A stretch of 8,410 bases of DNA from Candidatus Thalassarchaeaceae archaeon (GCA_029250425.1 JAQXFF010000181.1:1-8410), one strand, 5' to 3'; numbered from the stretch's first letter, positions 1-7,155 are shown. A program made the numbers and translations. The notes: generated from the letters alone by a model not told the origin.

Positions 1-3000
1 ATACTGACGGTTTGTCCGAACACTGGAACATGTCGTTCCTCATCAATCCGTTTACAGCAGCTCAAGGCGTTTTGATAGATTACAACGGTTATGATCCTAC
101 TACAACAGTTCCAACAAGTGGAAATGCACCAGAGTTCTACTGGTACTTACTCTCTCGTTGGTCACCTTGGAATGGCGGAAACGACGTCGATATTGATGCT
201 GATGGAGACAGTTTACAGAATGGATTGGACGTTGACCAAGATGGCGATGGGATGCCTGATTGGTGGGATCAAGACGAAGGAAATGATGGCCAATTAGATG
301 TGAACGATTTCAAAATGGGTGGTACATTCACCAACAGCAATGAATGTGGTTGGACCCGTGAAAGTGGTTACACATGTGGATATGAATACGCCGCTTTGTA
401 TCGTTTACCACTGGATGCTGGCTTCAACAACGGCCAACTCAGTGTACCGTTTTCGATTCGACCGGACCCGAACTTTACGCAAGGAACATTCACACCCCCT
501 TCCTCATCGACATCCAACTATGGTTGTTCAGCGACATCGTGTTATCACATACCATTCAATGGAGCAACAGTTTCTGCCTTCAATTATTCACAAGTCGCCC
601 ACAACCGCGACCTTTTCTTGACTTGGATAGGCCTAAGCACAGGTTTGTGGAATTGGAATGCTGACATTAACGGCAATGATTTCCCTGATGAGAATCTTGC
701 TGATTTGTACAATGACGACACAGATCCTGACGACGATTGTGGGAATGTGGTTGTTGTTGATGGTCAGGGCAATGAATACGCGCCAACATGCCAATTCAAT
801 GACACTGCAGATTTGGATGATGATTTGGACGGGATGTACGATTTATTCGATGTCGATGATGACAACGACGGCATATGGGATTTCTTAGAAATCGATTCTG
901 ACAGTGATTGGGACGATGATGCCAATACAAACCCACCAGGTACATTCTTCACCGGTTTCAATTGTGATGACAATGATGATGACGGCACAGATTCAGACCC
1001 AGATGACGATGGTTGGTATCAGGCGGTGTGGGATCAGGGAATTCAGGGCCAAGGTCTACTGTTCCCTGAGTTTTATGACGTTGACAATGACAATGATGGT
1101 ATCCCCGATGGCGAAGATTACGATGACGACAATGATGGTACTCATGACGACGTTCAAGAGACGCAATGTTTCTGGGGTGAAGAACAGTCACCATGGGACC
1201 ATGACAATGACGGAACTCTAGATTGGGCAGACGATGATTGGGATGCAGATGGTCGTGCAAATTTACAAGAATACTCCGGCGCAAATCCACTTGTTGCTCC
1301 ATGGGACCACGACAATGACGGTCTTCGTGATGACATCGATGAGGATGATGATGCAGACGGTATGCACGATGAAGATGAAATCATGCTATGGCCAACCCGA
1401 TTTGGCCGCAATTCAACCAATCCTTGGGATCACGATGATTTCGGTAATGGGGAAGGAATAGCCAACCCTAACAATCCTCACACTGGACCCGACGTCGTTG
1501 ATTTAGACGATGACAATGATTCACGAAATGATGGTAACTTCGATATTCTTGAAGAAGGATACAACAGTGATCCTTGTTACAATGGAAACCTATCGAGCGA
1601 TTGGGATCACGACAATGATTGCATTCCTGATGAGGATGACAAGTTGCCAACACGTGTTGAATTGGGATCATATGATGGTCAAAATTACACAGTTCCTGGC
1701 ACATTGTATCTCGATGCACAATTCCCTGCGATTTTCTCAGGCACGGTATTCGCACTAAACATCTCATCAGGTACATGGGATCCAGCGGGTAATTTGCCCG
1801 TACAAGTCCACGTTGCATGGGTGCAGAACGGTACTTCAGCGATTGAGACAATCGATGTACTGTCAAATGAATTTGGTTCGTTTAGTGTCGGCCAATTCCT
1901 CTTCCCAGAGGACATTCACGTAGGTGACAATACTACCTACGAAATGTGGGCGGAAGTAACTGAGATGTTCATCCATGATGGCTCAGAATCAAACAAGTAT
2001 CCAGTTGCAGTTCACGCCAACCTATCGCTTGATTATGTATCATGGACCTACTTCAGAAGCGATGAGCAACCACTTTGGCTTGACTTCAAAGCACACTACA
2101 CTGTAGATTGGGAACGTGGTATTTTCGATCAACGATTGGTGCACGCACCAATCACATTCTCTGTGAGCGGTGGTCCATTCGGAAACCGAACAACACCAAC
2201 CAATTACACAGGCTTCGGACAAGGATTCCGTGCTGATGAGGGTGGTTGGGCCAGTCTGACATATGTACAGAGTTCTGGCGCGGTTGGCAATTGGAAACAA
2301 GTACGTTGGAATTCCACCTATGATAATGGTCCAGGCATGCTTCCCGGGGGTTACGAAGAGATTGTTTGGAACAATTTCTCTTTGACTCACGATGTTGTTA
2401 GCAGTTATGCCTACACAAACACAAGTTTACCAGTGGGCGATTATGAAATCACAGGCCGTGTTGATCCATCCCTTGGCTCAGAATGGCCATGGCCGTATGT
2501 GACGGGCGATGAAACCGATCCATTCATGATACGAAGCATGCATCGAATGTATGTCGAAGCTGAGTTGATTGTCGCTGGTCACAACCCTGTGTACTATTAC
2601 GACTCAACACAGTTCACAGGTAGTAGCTATGGTTCATGGCGTGCTTTGTTCAGTCAGCAAGGTCTTGATGCAGCAGGCATTACCTATGAGGAAGCTCAAC
2701 TTGGCAAACCATATCCGCAAGTATGGGACGGTAGTGCAGCATCGCTGCAAGACGAATCAGCCAAGTTGCGTCCATTCCTGCGTGTGAATTCAACACATTG
2801 GTTCATCACCATGCAAAATGGTGGCGACTTTGATTCTCCACCTTGTGGACAAATTGACCCAACCGATCCAAGCAGTGAATTGCGTTGTGAAATTGTTCCA
2901 GAGATGAATACAGGTGAAACCTTCCGTGTGATTGGCAACGTGACCAACCGCACAGGTACTCCATGGATTCAGGATCCAATGGCACTGCAGGTTGATTTGG

Positions 3001-5753
3001 ACAGTAACGGTGTATTCCAAGGTAGCCAAGAGACCGGCTATGCTCGTGTGCCAACCATGTACGGTGGGGAAGCCCGCTTCGATTACAATTGGACCTGGTA
3101 CAGTCAGTATCAAGCATCCACCTACGGTGTCCGTGTTGATTTCACAAATTCTGAATTCTACTTCACAGGTAACCTGACAAACGTACTCGCAGAAACAGGC
3201 GCTTACAACAATGTCTCTGTGGTTGGAACAACGGACTTCCAGTTGAATACTCTACCGCGATTGTATCGTAATCAGAATGCAACCGTAGAGGCACGCTTGG
3301 TCGACAATGCACTCCAACCAGTCAAGAACGCACCAGTCAATTGGACATGGTCTGCGACTGGTGAAAGTAATTATTCTGAGACGGATGCGAATGGTATTTT
3401 CAAGATTGATTTGAATATCACTTCCACAGACAATCTAGGCAACTTTTCGTTGCAGTTCTCGTTCCCTGGAAACCCACTATTGCAGGGTTCTTTGGTGAAT
3501 CAACCAATGTGGGTTGTTAGTCGGACCTATGTAGACTTGATTTCTACTACACCCAACCTGCGAAGCAGTGGCGAGGTGTGGCAGTTCTCAGCCAAGGTGA
3601 CCGATGACAATAGCACACCATCTCTGCGAGATCCAGGTGCTGCTCTAGATGGAAACGGTGCTGAAGGTGGCACAGTTCAGGTTATCTTCGAAGGAACCGA
3701 TTTCGATAATGTACAGCACCGTCAGGTGATGTTCGAACTCGAACCCAATGCGGGCGACATCTATGAGCAATTATTGCTCGATGCCCAAATTCTACGAGAG
3801 GACCCCTCGTCCTACTTGCCAGATGGTTTTGGTCCCGTGAATGTCATCTTAAGATTCCAAGAGAATTTACCACACGAAGGGTGTGAACAATTACAAGAAT
3901 ATCAATTGGCATTACAAGGCGCATGGGACCCATGTGTTACCGTTCAAGGCAGCGATCATTACCGTCGTGTCATGAACTACAATGTGGATGGATTCTCATT
4001 GATTGGACGCACGACACTTGATGTCGATGATCAGATTGTATACACCAGTGAGATTGATCCCGTGACTGGCCAGAGCATTGAGAAGCCAATGGTCATCACT
4101 GGGCAGTTGGTCGATGAACTTGGAAGCAACTTGACCAACCGTAATATCCGCGTGTCCTATGAGATGCAAGGTGGTGTTCAGGGTGTCATTTCATGTCAAC
4201 CTGGCACAACAGACATGGATGGTTTCTTCGAAATCGTTTGTCCACTTGAGGATGTTATGGCTGGCCAAGCACGAGTCACGGTTGAGTACAATTCGTATGA
4301 CAACAATGACCGTTACAGATACAAGAATGCCAGTATCACTCGATTGTTCCCAGTCTTCAGTAACTCGAGCTTGCTCGTCTCTGAAGTTGGTCCATTCAAG
4401 ACAGATGTCGACCGATACGAGTATCCTAACGGTGATTCGTATCCCGTATTGTACCTAAAGGAAAGTTACCACATTCACGCACTACTTGAGCAGAGTAACG
4501 GTAACCCATTGGGTGGCAAGTGTTTGAACATCTACATTGATCCAGATCAGAACACTCGACCCGTTGCGACGGCGATAACGGGTGATGAATTCGGCACAGT
4601 CGAATGGTTCAGTGGTGACAAGGATCAGAATCCGAGTCGAAAAGGAATCGAACCGAGTGGAAATAACCTCGAAGGATTCCGCACATTACGTGTTGCTTAC
4701 GAACCTGATTTGGAAGTACCCGGCGGTTGTCGAAGTGAAACCAATGCGGTTGTCAATGGCTCACACATGGACATCACAGTGCTTGTTCGAAGCCGAGTTG
4801 ATCTAGTGGTTAAGGTGCCTTGGCATAGTGCCGATGGATACCTTCCAGGAGATGAAGTTGAGGGCGCAGTAGCCATTCTACGCGACAGAATCGACCTTGC
4901 GGTTGAGGATGAGACTGTGACATATGTATTCCAATATCTGAATAGTTCAGACATGTGGGTCACAGATGAGATTCGATATGTGAAAACCGATGAGCAAGGT
5001 GTTGCCAACTTCTCTTGGACTTATCTTGGTTCTGAAGTCCCAGGTGCAGATGATGGTGAGTATGCGCAGGATGGAATATGGCGAATTACCGCGATGTTTG
5101 AAGGCAGTGATTTATTCAAAGAATACAGCGAAAATCGGAGTAGAACAATCCATGAGGGTGAACAGGCATTAGAGAAAGCAAGTGCCTGGAATCTCCAAGT
5201 GATGCTACCGATCATCATCGCTTTCTTGTTCGCGGCAATCATCGGCGCAGTGATGTACAAGCGATACAGCGAGCGTCGCCGAGTGGAAATCCTACGTGGT
5301 ATCCTCACCGACTCTCTGATGGCGTTACAAGCACGTAATGAGTACATCCAAGTGATTTTCAATTGCTACAAGGACCTGGTCCGCTTCTTCCGCCAGCATG
5401 GCTTCATGAAGAAGGTATACGAGACGACACGTGAATTCGAATGGGCTGTACGCAGTGCATTCTACATGGTGCCTGCTGAGCAGTTGGATGACTTCTTGGC
5501 CATCTTTGAAGAGGCTCGATATTCCGATCACAACATCGGCGTAGGCCAGCGTGATAAGGCTGTGAGCACACTCACTGCAATCACACAGTCGATTTCGATG
5601 GCACTTGGTGATTCATTGATTGCTCGAACCACTGAGCACGATGCGGCTCTGCATGGGAACTTGACCAAGGCCGGCGAATTCGTCGACTCAGAGGGCAACG
5701 TCCAGCAGGCCGGGCTCGATGAAGATCCAAATGCAAGCAACTTCAGCCTTTGA
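1..5753 (+). CDS. Giant Asp-rich, Ig-like cell-surface protein with C-terminal membrane anchor and DUF4129-like tail (5' partial)
   Basis: This is the 3' portion of a very large secreted, membrane-anchored protein, with about 1,916 codons visible. The frame is open to the left edge: the codons before the first possible start (TTG at 12) read T-D-G and continue as L-S-E-H-W, itself a calcium-repeat-like motif, so the real start and signal peptide lie upstream. Domain order is Asp-rich calcium-binding repeats (183-1640), then about 3.5 kb of beta-rich, Ig-like segments with recurring T-D-x-x-G turns. A hydrophobic helix (5199-5258) followed by K-R-Y-S-E-R-R-R fits an outside-to-inside anchor, and about 164 cytoplasmic residues follow. 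The ectodomain has roughly 35 N-x-S/T sequons and 18 cysteines that mostly fall in close pairs, as expected for an exported glycoprotein. It has no recognised catalytic domain. An adhesin, S-layer-associated or surface-sensing role is inferred, not shown. The stop overlaps the longest reading of the downstream MOSC gene. Confidence 0.9.
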   Translation, partial: TDGLSEHWNMSFLINPFTAAQGVLIDYNGYDPTTTVPTSGNAPEFYWYLLSRWSPWNGGNDVDIDADGDSLQNGLDVDQDGDGMPDWWDQDEGNDGQLDVNDFKMGGTFTNSNECGWTRESGYTCGYEYAALYRLPLDAGFNNGQLSVPFSIRPDPNFTQGTFTPPSSSTSNYGCSATSCYHIPFNGATVSAFNYSQVAHNRDLFLTWIGLSTGLWNWNADINGNDFPDENLADLYNDDTDPDDDCGNVVVVDGQGNEYAPTCQFNDTADLDDDLDGMYDLFDVDDDNDGIWDFLEIDSDSDWDDDANTNPPGTFFTGFNCDDNDDDGTDSDPDDDGWYQAVWDQGIQGQGLLFPEFYDVDNDNDGIPDGEDYDDDNDGTHDDVQETQCFWGEEQSPWDHDNDGTLDWADDDWDADGRANLQEYSGANPLVAPWDHDNDGLRDDIDEDDDADGMHDEDEIMLWPTRFGRNSTNPWDHDDFGNGEGIANPNNPHTGPDVVDLDDDNDSRNDGNFDILEEGYNSDPCYNGNLSSDWDHDNDCIPDEDDKLPTRVELGSYDGQNYTVPGTLYLDAQFPAIFSGTVFALNISSGTWDPAGNLPVQVHVAWVQNGTSAIETIDVLSNEFGSFSVGQFLFPEDIHVGDNTTYEMWAEVTEMFIHDGSESNKYPVAVHANLSLDYVSWTYFRSDEQPLWLDFKAHYTVDWERGIFDQRLVHAPITFSVSGGPFGNRTTPTNYTGFGQGFRADEGGWASLTYVQSSGAVGNWKQVRWNSTYDNGPGMLPGGYEEIVWNNFSLTHDVVSSYAYTNTSLPVGDYEITGRVDPSLGSEWPWPYVTGDETDPFMIRSMHRMYVEAELIVAGHNPVYYYDSTQFTGSSYGSWRALFSQQGLDAAGITYEEAQLGKPYPQVWDGSAASLQDESAKLRPFLRVNSTHWFITMQNGGDFDSPPCGQIDPTDPSSELRCEIVPEMNTGETFRVIGNVTNRTGTPWIQDPMALQVDLDSNGVFQGSQETGYARVPTMYGGEARFDYNWTWYSQYQASTYGVRVDFTNSEFYFTGNLTNVLAETGAYNNVSVVGTTDFQLNTLPRLYRNQNATVEARLVDNALQPVKNAPVNWTWSATGESNYSETDANGIFKIDLNITSTDNLGNFSLQFSFPGNPLLQGSLVNQPMWVVSRTYVDLISTTPNLRSSGEVWQFSAKVTDDNSTPSLRDPGAALDGNGAEGGTVQVIFEGTDFDNVQHRQVMFELEPNAGDIYEQLLLDAQILREDPSSYLPDGFGPVNVILRFQENLPHEGCEQLQEYQLALQGAWDPCVTVQGSDHYRRVMNYNVDGFSLIGRTTLDVDDQIVYTSEIDPVTGQSIEKPMVITGQLVDELGSNLTNRNIRVSYEMQGGVQGVISCQPGTTDMDGFFEIVCPLEDVMAGQARVTVEYNSYDNNDRYRYKNASITRLFPVFSNSSLLVSEVGPFKTDVDRYEYPNGDSYPVLYLKESYHIHALLEQSNGNPLGGKCLNIYIDPDQNTRPVATAITGDEFGTVEWFSGDKDQNPSRKGIEPSGNNLEGFRTLRVAYEPDLEVPGGCRSETNAVVNGSHMDITVLVRSRVDLVVKVPWHSADGYLPGDEVEGAVAILRDRIDLAVEDETVTYVFQYLNSSDMWVTDEIRYVKTDEQGVANFSWTYLGSEVPGADDGEYAQDGIWRITAMFEGSDLFKEYSENRSRTIHEGEQALEKASAWNLQVMLPIIIAFLFAAIIGAVMYKRYSERRRVEILRGILTDSLMALQARNEYIQVIFNCYKDLVRFFRQHGFMKKVYETTREFEWAVRSAFYMVPAEQLDDFLAIFEEARYSDHNIGVGQRDKAVSTLTAITQSISMALGDSLIARTTEHDAALHGNLTKAGEFVDSEGNVQQAGLDEDPNASNFSL
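183..1640 (+). repeat. Asp-rich calcium-binding repeat region (thrombospondin type 3-like)
   Basis: The encoded protein is packed with D-x-D-x-D-G motifs, for example DIDADGDS, DVDQDGDG, DVDDDNDG, DVDNDNDG and DYDDDNDG, the pattern by which thrombospondin type 3 and related repeats bind calcium. Four units share a W-D-H-D core, with Trp codons at 1194, 1302, 1425 and 1602. The first two are 108 nt (36 codons) apart and agree in 22 of 23 bases (1191-1213 against 1299-1321). The array is interrupted around 310-650 by a Cys-containing, non-acidic segment. The GAY-rich DNA explains long spurious reading frames on the other strand. Calcium-dependent stiffening of a surface stalk is the usual role of such repeats and is inferred here. 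Confidence 0.85.
5199..5258 (+). other. C-terminal transmembrane helix of the surface protein
   Basis: About 20 uncharged residues, running VMLPIIIAFLFAAIIGAVMY, follow a polar segment and are followed at once by a basic cluster (K, R, then R-R-R). The positive-inside rule puts the giant N-terminal part outside the cell and the tail inside. It is the only clear membrane segment in the visible part of the protein. Confidence 0.88.
5283..5601 (+). other. DUF4129-like cytoplasmic domain of the surface protein
   Basis: The helical tail matches the remembered pattern of DUF4129. It has a helix with N-E-Y-I-Q-V-I and C-Y-K-D-L-V-R, then a short G-F turn, T-T-R-E-F-E-W-A-V, and later L-A-I-F-E-E-A-R-Y-S with a trailing R-D-K-A helix. 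DUF4129 is best known as the cytoplasmic C-terminus of membrane transglutaminase-like proteins. Here it follows the membrane helix directly, the expected topology, but no transglutaminase Cys-His-Asp domain is seen in the visible ectodomain. The assignment is by motif recognition only, and the domain's function is unknown. Confidence 0.68.
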
Positions 5754-6225
5754 GCTGAATGACCCACGGGGTGTGTGGGTGCAGGGCACAGTCCTTGCAC
5801 TCGCACTCCGCCCTGAAAAGGGAGGAGCCATGGCGCTAGCCGAGAGCATCTCACTCACACCTGAGGATGGTGTCATCGGAGATCACGGAACGAGTAAACG
5901 TCGTCAGGTAACCCTGCTAGATGAAGCCGCATGGCAAACCGCTTGTTCAGAGATTGGAACTGAATTGGATTGGATAGTTCGCCGTGCCAACATATTGGTT
6001 CGGGGCATTGATTTACCGAAATTGGTTGAACAACAAGTCCGTATTGGAACTGCACTTGTAGAAGTCATTGGAGAGGTAGACCCATGCCATGTGATGGATG
6101 CAGCTCAAAGCGGCCTCAAGGCTGCGCTGAAGCCTCATTGGAGGGGTGGCGTATATGCTCGAGTAATACAGTCTGGCTTTGTATCTACAAATGACAATGT
6201 CTTGCGGATTCATTCCTCGCAGTAA
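5719..6225 (+). CDS. Small stand-alone MOSC-domain protein
   Basis: The MOSC domain is the C-terminal module of molybdenum cofactor sulfurases. Stand-alone forms are thought to handle sulfur or molybdenum cofactor chemistry through a conserved Cys. In the 168-residue reading the landmarks are V-Q-G-T-V (21-25), G-V-I-G-D-H (51-56), R-R-Q-V-T-L-L (61-67), R-R-A-N-I-L-V-R-G-I-D-L (88-99), D-P-C with the probable active Cys123, and G-G-V-Y-A-R-V (143-149). The domain is complete for a small family member. The start is unresolved: ATG 5719 and ATG 5731 overlap the surface-protein gene by 35 or 23 bp, while GTG 5773 lies 19 nt past its stop and begins nearest the family's usual N-terminus. No clear Shine-Dalgarno precedes any of them. 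The tight spacing suggests transcription and translational coupling with the surface-protein gene. The exact substrate cannot be read from the sequence. Confidence 0.87.
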   Translation: MKIQMQATSAFELNDPRGVWVQGTVLALALRPEKGGAMALAESISLTPEDGVIGDHGTSKRRQVTLLDEAAWQTACSEIGTELDWIVRRANILVRGIDLPKLVEQQVRIGTALVEVIGEVDPCHVMDAAQSGLKAALKPHWRGGVYARVIQSGFVSTNDNVLRIHSSQ

Positions 6226-6653
6226 TTGCCTTTTGCATCGAGTAGAATCATCGCGAGGTCAACTTGTTTACAAGTTTCTAGAATTTCTCCATGCATCTGG
6301 TCACTGAATTCATCCAGTGCTGCCAACGAATCTGCGTTGGGATCTCGCATGGAGTCGAACAGATGGTTGAGTACACAGGACACCCCGTAGGCTTGGCCGG
6401 AGCGGAATGCATGATCGACACCACCAGCCCCAGGGTCTTCAGCTCGTAGTTCCATCATCACTTGTTGGGCATAGGCTGCTAGGGCCCCGTAAACGGATTC
6501 CATAGCCACCCCCACAGCCGGGCTTTGATTGAGCGAAGATTGTGTTGAAGAAAGGGCAGCATCAATGCATTCCCTAAATTTCGCGAAGGCAGCAATCGTG
6601 TCATGCCCTTCCAACTTCATCGCATCGTTCATTAAATCCTTCCAATCAGACAT
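6210..6653 (-). CDS. Conserved-looking hypothetical helical protein, 147 aa
   Basis: I do not recognise this family. The reading begins M-S-D-W-K-D-L-M at 6653. An ATG at 6692 is also in frame and adds 13 residues, but the downstream start gives the more natural N-terminus. The product is acidic, rich in Ala, Asp, Met and Leu, probably all helical, and has no signal peptide or membrane helix. It has four Cys (29, 93, 128, 145), a central A-E-D-P-G-A-G-G-V-D-H linker and an R-S-G-Q-A-Y-G-V-S-C segment (84-93). It is convergent with the MOSC gene, the two 3' ends overlapping by 16 bp, and divergent from the ribosomal operon. Support for coding is the sustained open frame, protein-like composition and lack of any better gene on the other strand here. 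No clear ribosome binding site or TATA box was found upstream. Confidence 0.72.
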   Translation of the reverse strand: MSDWKDLMNDAMKLEGHDTIAAFAKFRECIDAALSSTQSSLNQSPAVGVAMESVYGALAAYAQQVMMELRAEDPGAGGVDHAFRSGQAYGVSCVLNHLFDSMRDPNADSLAALDEFSDQMHGEILETCKQVDLAMILLDAKGNYCEE

Positions 6654-6705
6654 TGTAATCAGCCCGTTGGGAGCGACGTCGGAACATAGCATTTGGCTGA
6701 TTCAT

Positions 6706-6726
6706 AGCCCCCTTAAGGGGGCTTTT
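6706..6726 (+). terminator. Perfect GC-rich palindrome with T tail in the divergent spacer
   Basis: AGCCCCCTTAAGGGGGCT (6706-6723) is perfectly self-complementary and runs into TTTT at 6723-6726. The T run is on the + strand side only, so it looks like an intrinsic terminator for rightward transcription arriving from the surface-protein/MOSC unit. It sits between two divergent genes, an odd place for a terminator, and archaeal termination relies mainly on T tracts rather than hairpins. An operator or a structured leader RNA are real alternatives. Confidence 0.5.
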
Positions 6727-6733
6727 GAGCACC

Positions 6734-6776
6734 CGTGGGGTTCATAACAGGAGGGCCGGTGGCGCGGCTACCCACG
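6734..6776 (+). promoter_or_regulatory. Inverted repeat in the leader of the ribosomal operon
   Basis: CGTGGG (6734-6739) pairs with CCCACG (6771-6776), closing a 31-nt loop that contains a smaller GCCG/CGGC stem (6755-6758 with 6765-6768). The outer stem ends 4 nt before the Shine-Dalgarno of rpl18e. If it is transcribed, this could be a leader RNA site for ribosomal-protein autoregulation. That role is inference, and the stems are short enough to be chance. Confidence 0.3.
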
Positions 6777-6780
6777 TCGA

Positions 6781-6785
6781 GGGAG
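6781..6785 (+). promoter_or_regulatory. Ribosome binding site of rpl18e
   Basis: GGGAG lies 4 nt before the ATG at 6790. Upstream in this frame no other start codon occurs before the TAA at 6745, so this site and the ATG fix the start. Confidence 0.6.
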
Positions 6786-6789
6786 TCAT

Positions 6790-7155
6790 ATGGCAAGGAA
6801 CAACAAGAAGACCAACCCCGGGCTTGTCACCTTAATCGGTGACCTAAAGGCCCAAACAAGGTCGAACGGTGCTCCGCTGTGGCGAGACGTTGCGCTCCGA
6901 CTTGAGAAAAGTCGAAGCAATTGGGCTGAACCGAACCTAAGCCGCCTGAGCCGCTTTGCATCGGAAGAGAAGTTGATTCTCGTTCCTGGCAAGCTGCTTG
7001 GTAGTGGTGAACTTTCGAGTAAGCACACCGTCGCAGCATACAGTGTTAGCACCTCGGCTCAAGCGAAGATCGAGGCTGCAGGCGGCGAAGTCGTCAGTAT
7101 CCATGATTTGATGAAAAAGAATCCAACAGGCAAGGGGGTGTACATCCTTGGCTGA
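6790..7155 (+). CDS. rpl18e: Large-subunit ribosomal protein L18e (eL18)
   Basis: eL18 is an archaeal/eukaryotic-type component of the large ribosomal subunit. At 121 residues the length is typical for archaea. Diagnostic segments are K-T-N-P near the start (7-10), A-P-L-W-R-D-V-A (28-35), N-L-S-R-L (49-53), the signature V-P-G-K-L-L-G-S-G (65-73) followed by H-T-V-A-A-Y-S-V-S (79-87), and C-terminal N-P-T-G-K-G-V (111-117). It is first in a cluster with uL13, uS9 and RpoN, the usual archaeal order. Its stop overlaps the rpl13 start by 8 nt. Lys/Arg and Asn-rich residues at the N-terminus fit rRNA contact. Confidence 0.97.
   Translation: MARNNKKTNPGLVTLIGDLKAQTRSNGAPLWRDVALRLEKSRSNWAEPNLSRLSRFASEEKLILVPGKLLGSGELSSKHTVAAYSVSTSAQAKIEAAGGEVVSIHDLMKKNPTGKGVYILG
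7134..7140 (+). promoter_or_regulatory. Ribosome binding site supporting the TTG start of rpl13
   Basis: GGGGGTG inside the end of rpl18e resembles the GGAGGTG complement of archaeal 16S rRNA with one mismatch. It lies 7 nt before TTG 7148 and 16 nt before the alternative GTG 7157, so spacing favours the TTG. Confidence 0.5.

Larger units (their letters stand above)
6654..6789. other. Divergent intergenic spacer
   Basis: This 136-bp gap separates the minus-strand hypothetical gene from rpl18e and must hold the promoter of the ribosomal operon. Besides the palindrome and inverted repeat annotated separately, TTCATA occurs twice (6701-6706 and 6741-6746), 40 bp apart. The right copy, TTCATAA, is 43 nt before the rpl18e ATG and is the better TATA-box candidate, though a poor match. 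No convincing promoter was found for the minus-strand gene. Confidence 0.35.

Noticed and set aside
12..14. TTG at 12 as the start of the large gene
   Set aside because: The frame is open before it and encodes T-D-G leading into a calcium-repeat motif. No signal peptide follows, so the gene is truncated by the window edge.
764..1420. Several minus-strand frames rich in Ser, or His and Arg, opposite the Asp-rich region
   Set aside because: GAY-rich codons of the real gene leave the complementary frames open. The products are low-complexity shadows.
183..1640. Possible tandem DNA repeat or CRISPR-like array
   Set aside because: Spacing is irregular and similarity follows the protein motif. 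There are no constant repeats with unique spacers.
5600..5753. Sortase or archaeosortase sorting signal at the end of the surface protein
   Set aside because: The membrane helix is followed by a long folded cytoplasmic tail rather than a short basic end, and no LPxTG or PGF motif is present.
6529..6747. Plus-strand 72-codon frame opposite the hypothetical gene
   Set aside because: It runs through the palindrome and spacer, has no ribosome binding site or family resemblance, and is best read as the shadow of the minus-strand gene.
6759..6846. Short GTG-started leader frame preceded by GGAGGG and overlapping rpl18e
   Set aside because: The spacing of 3 nt is too short, the product has no recognisable features, and the frame is in conflict with the clear rpl18e start.
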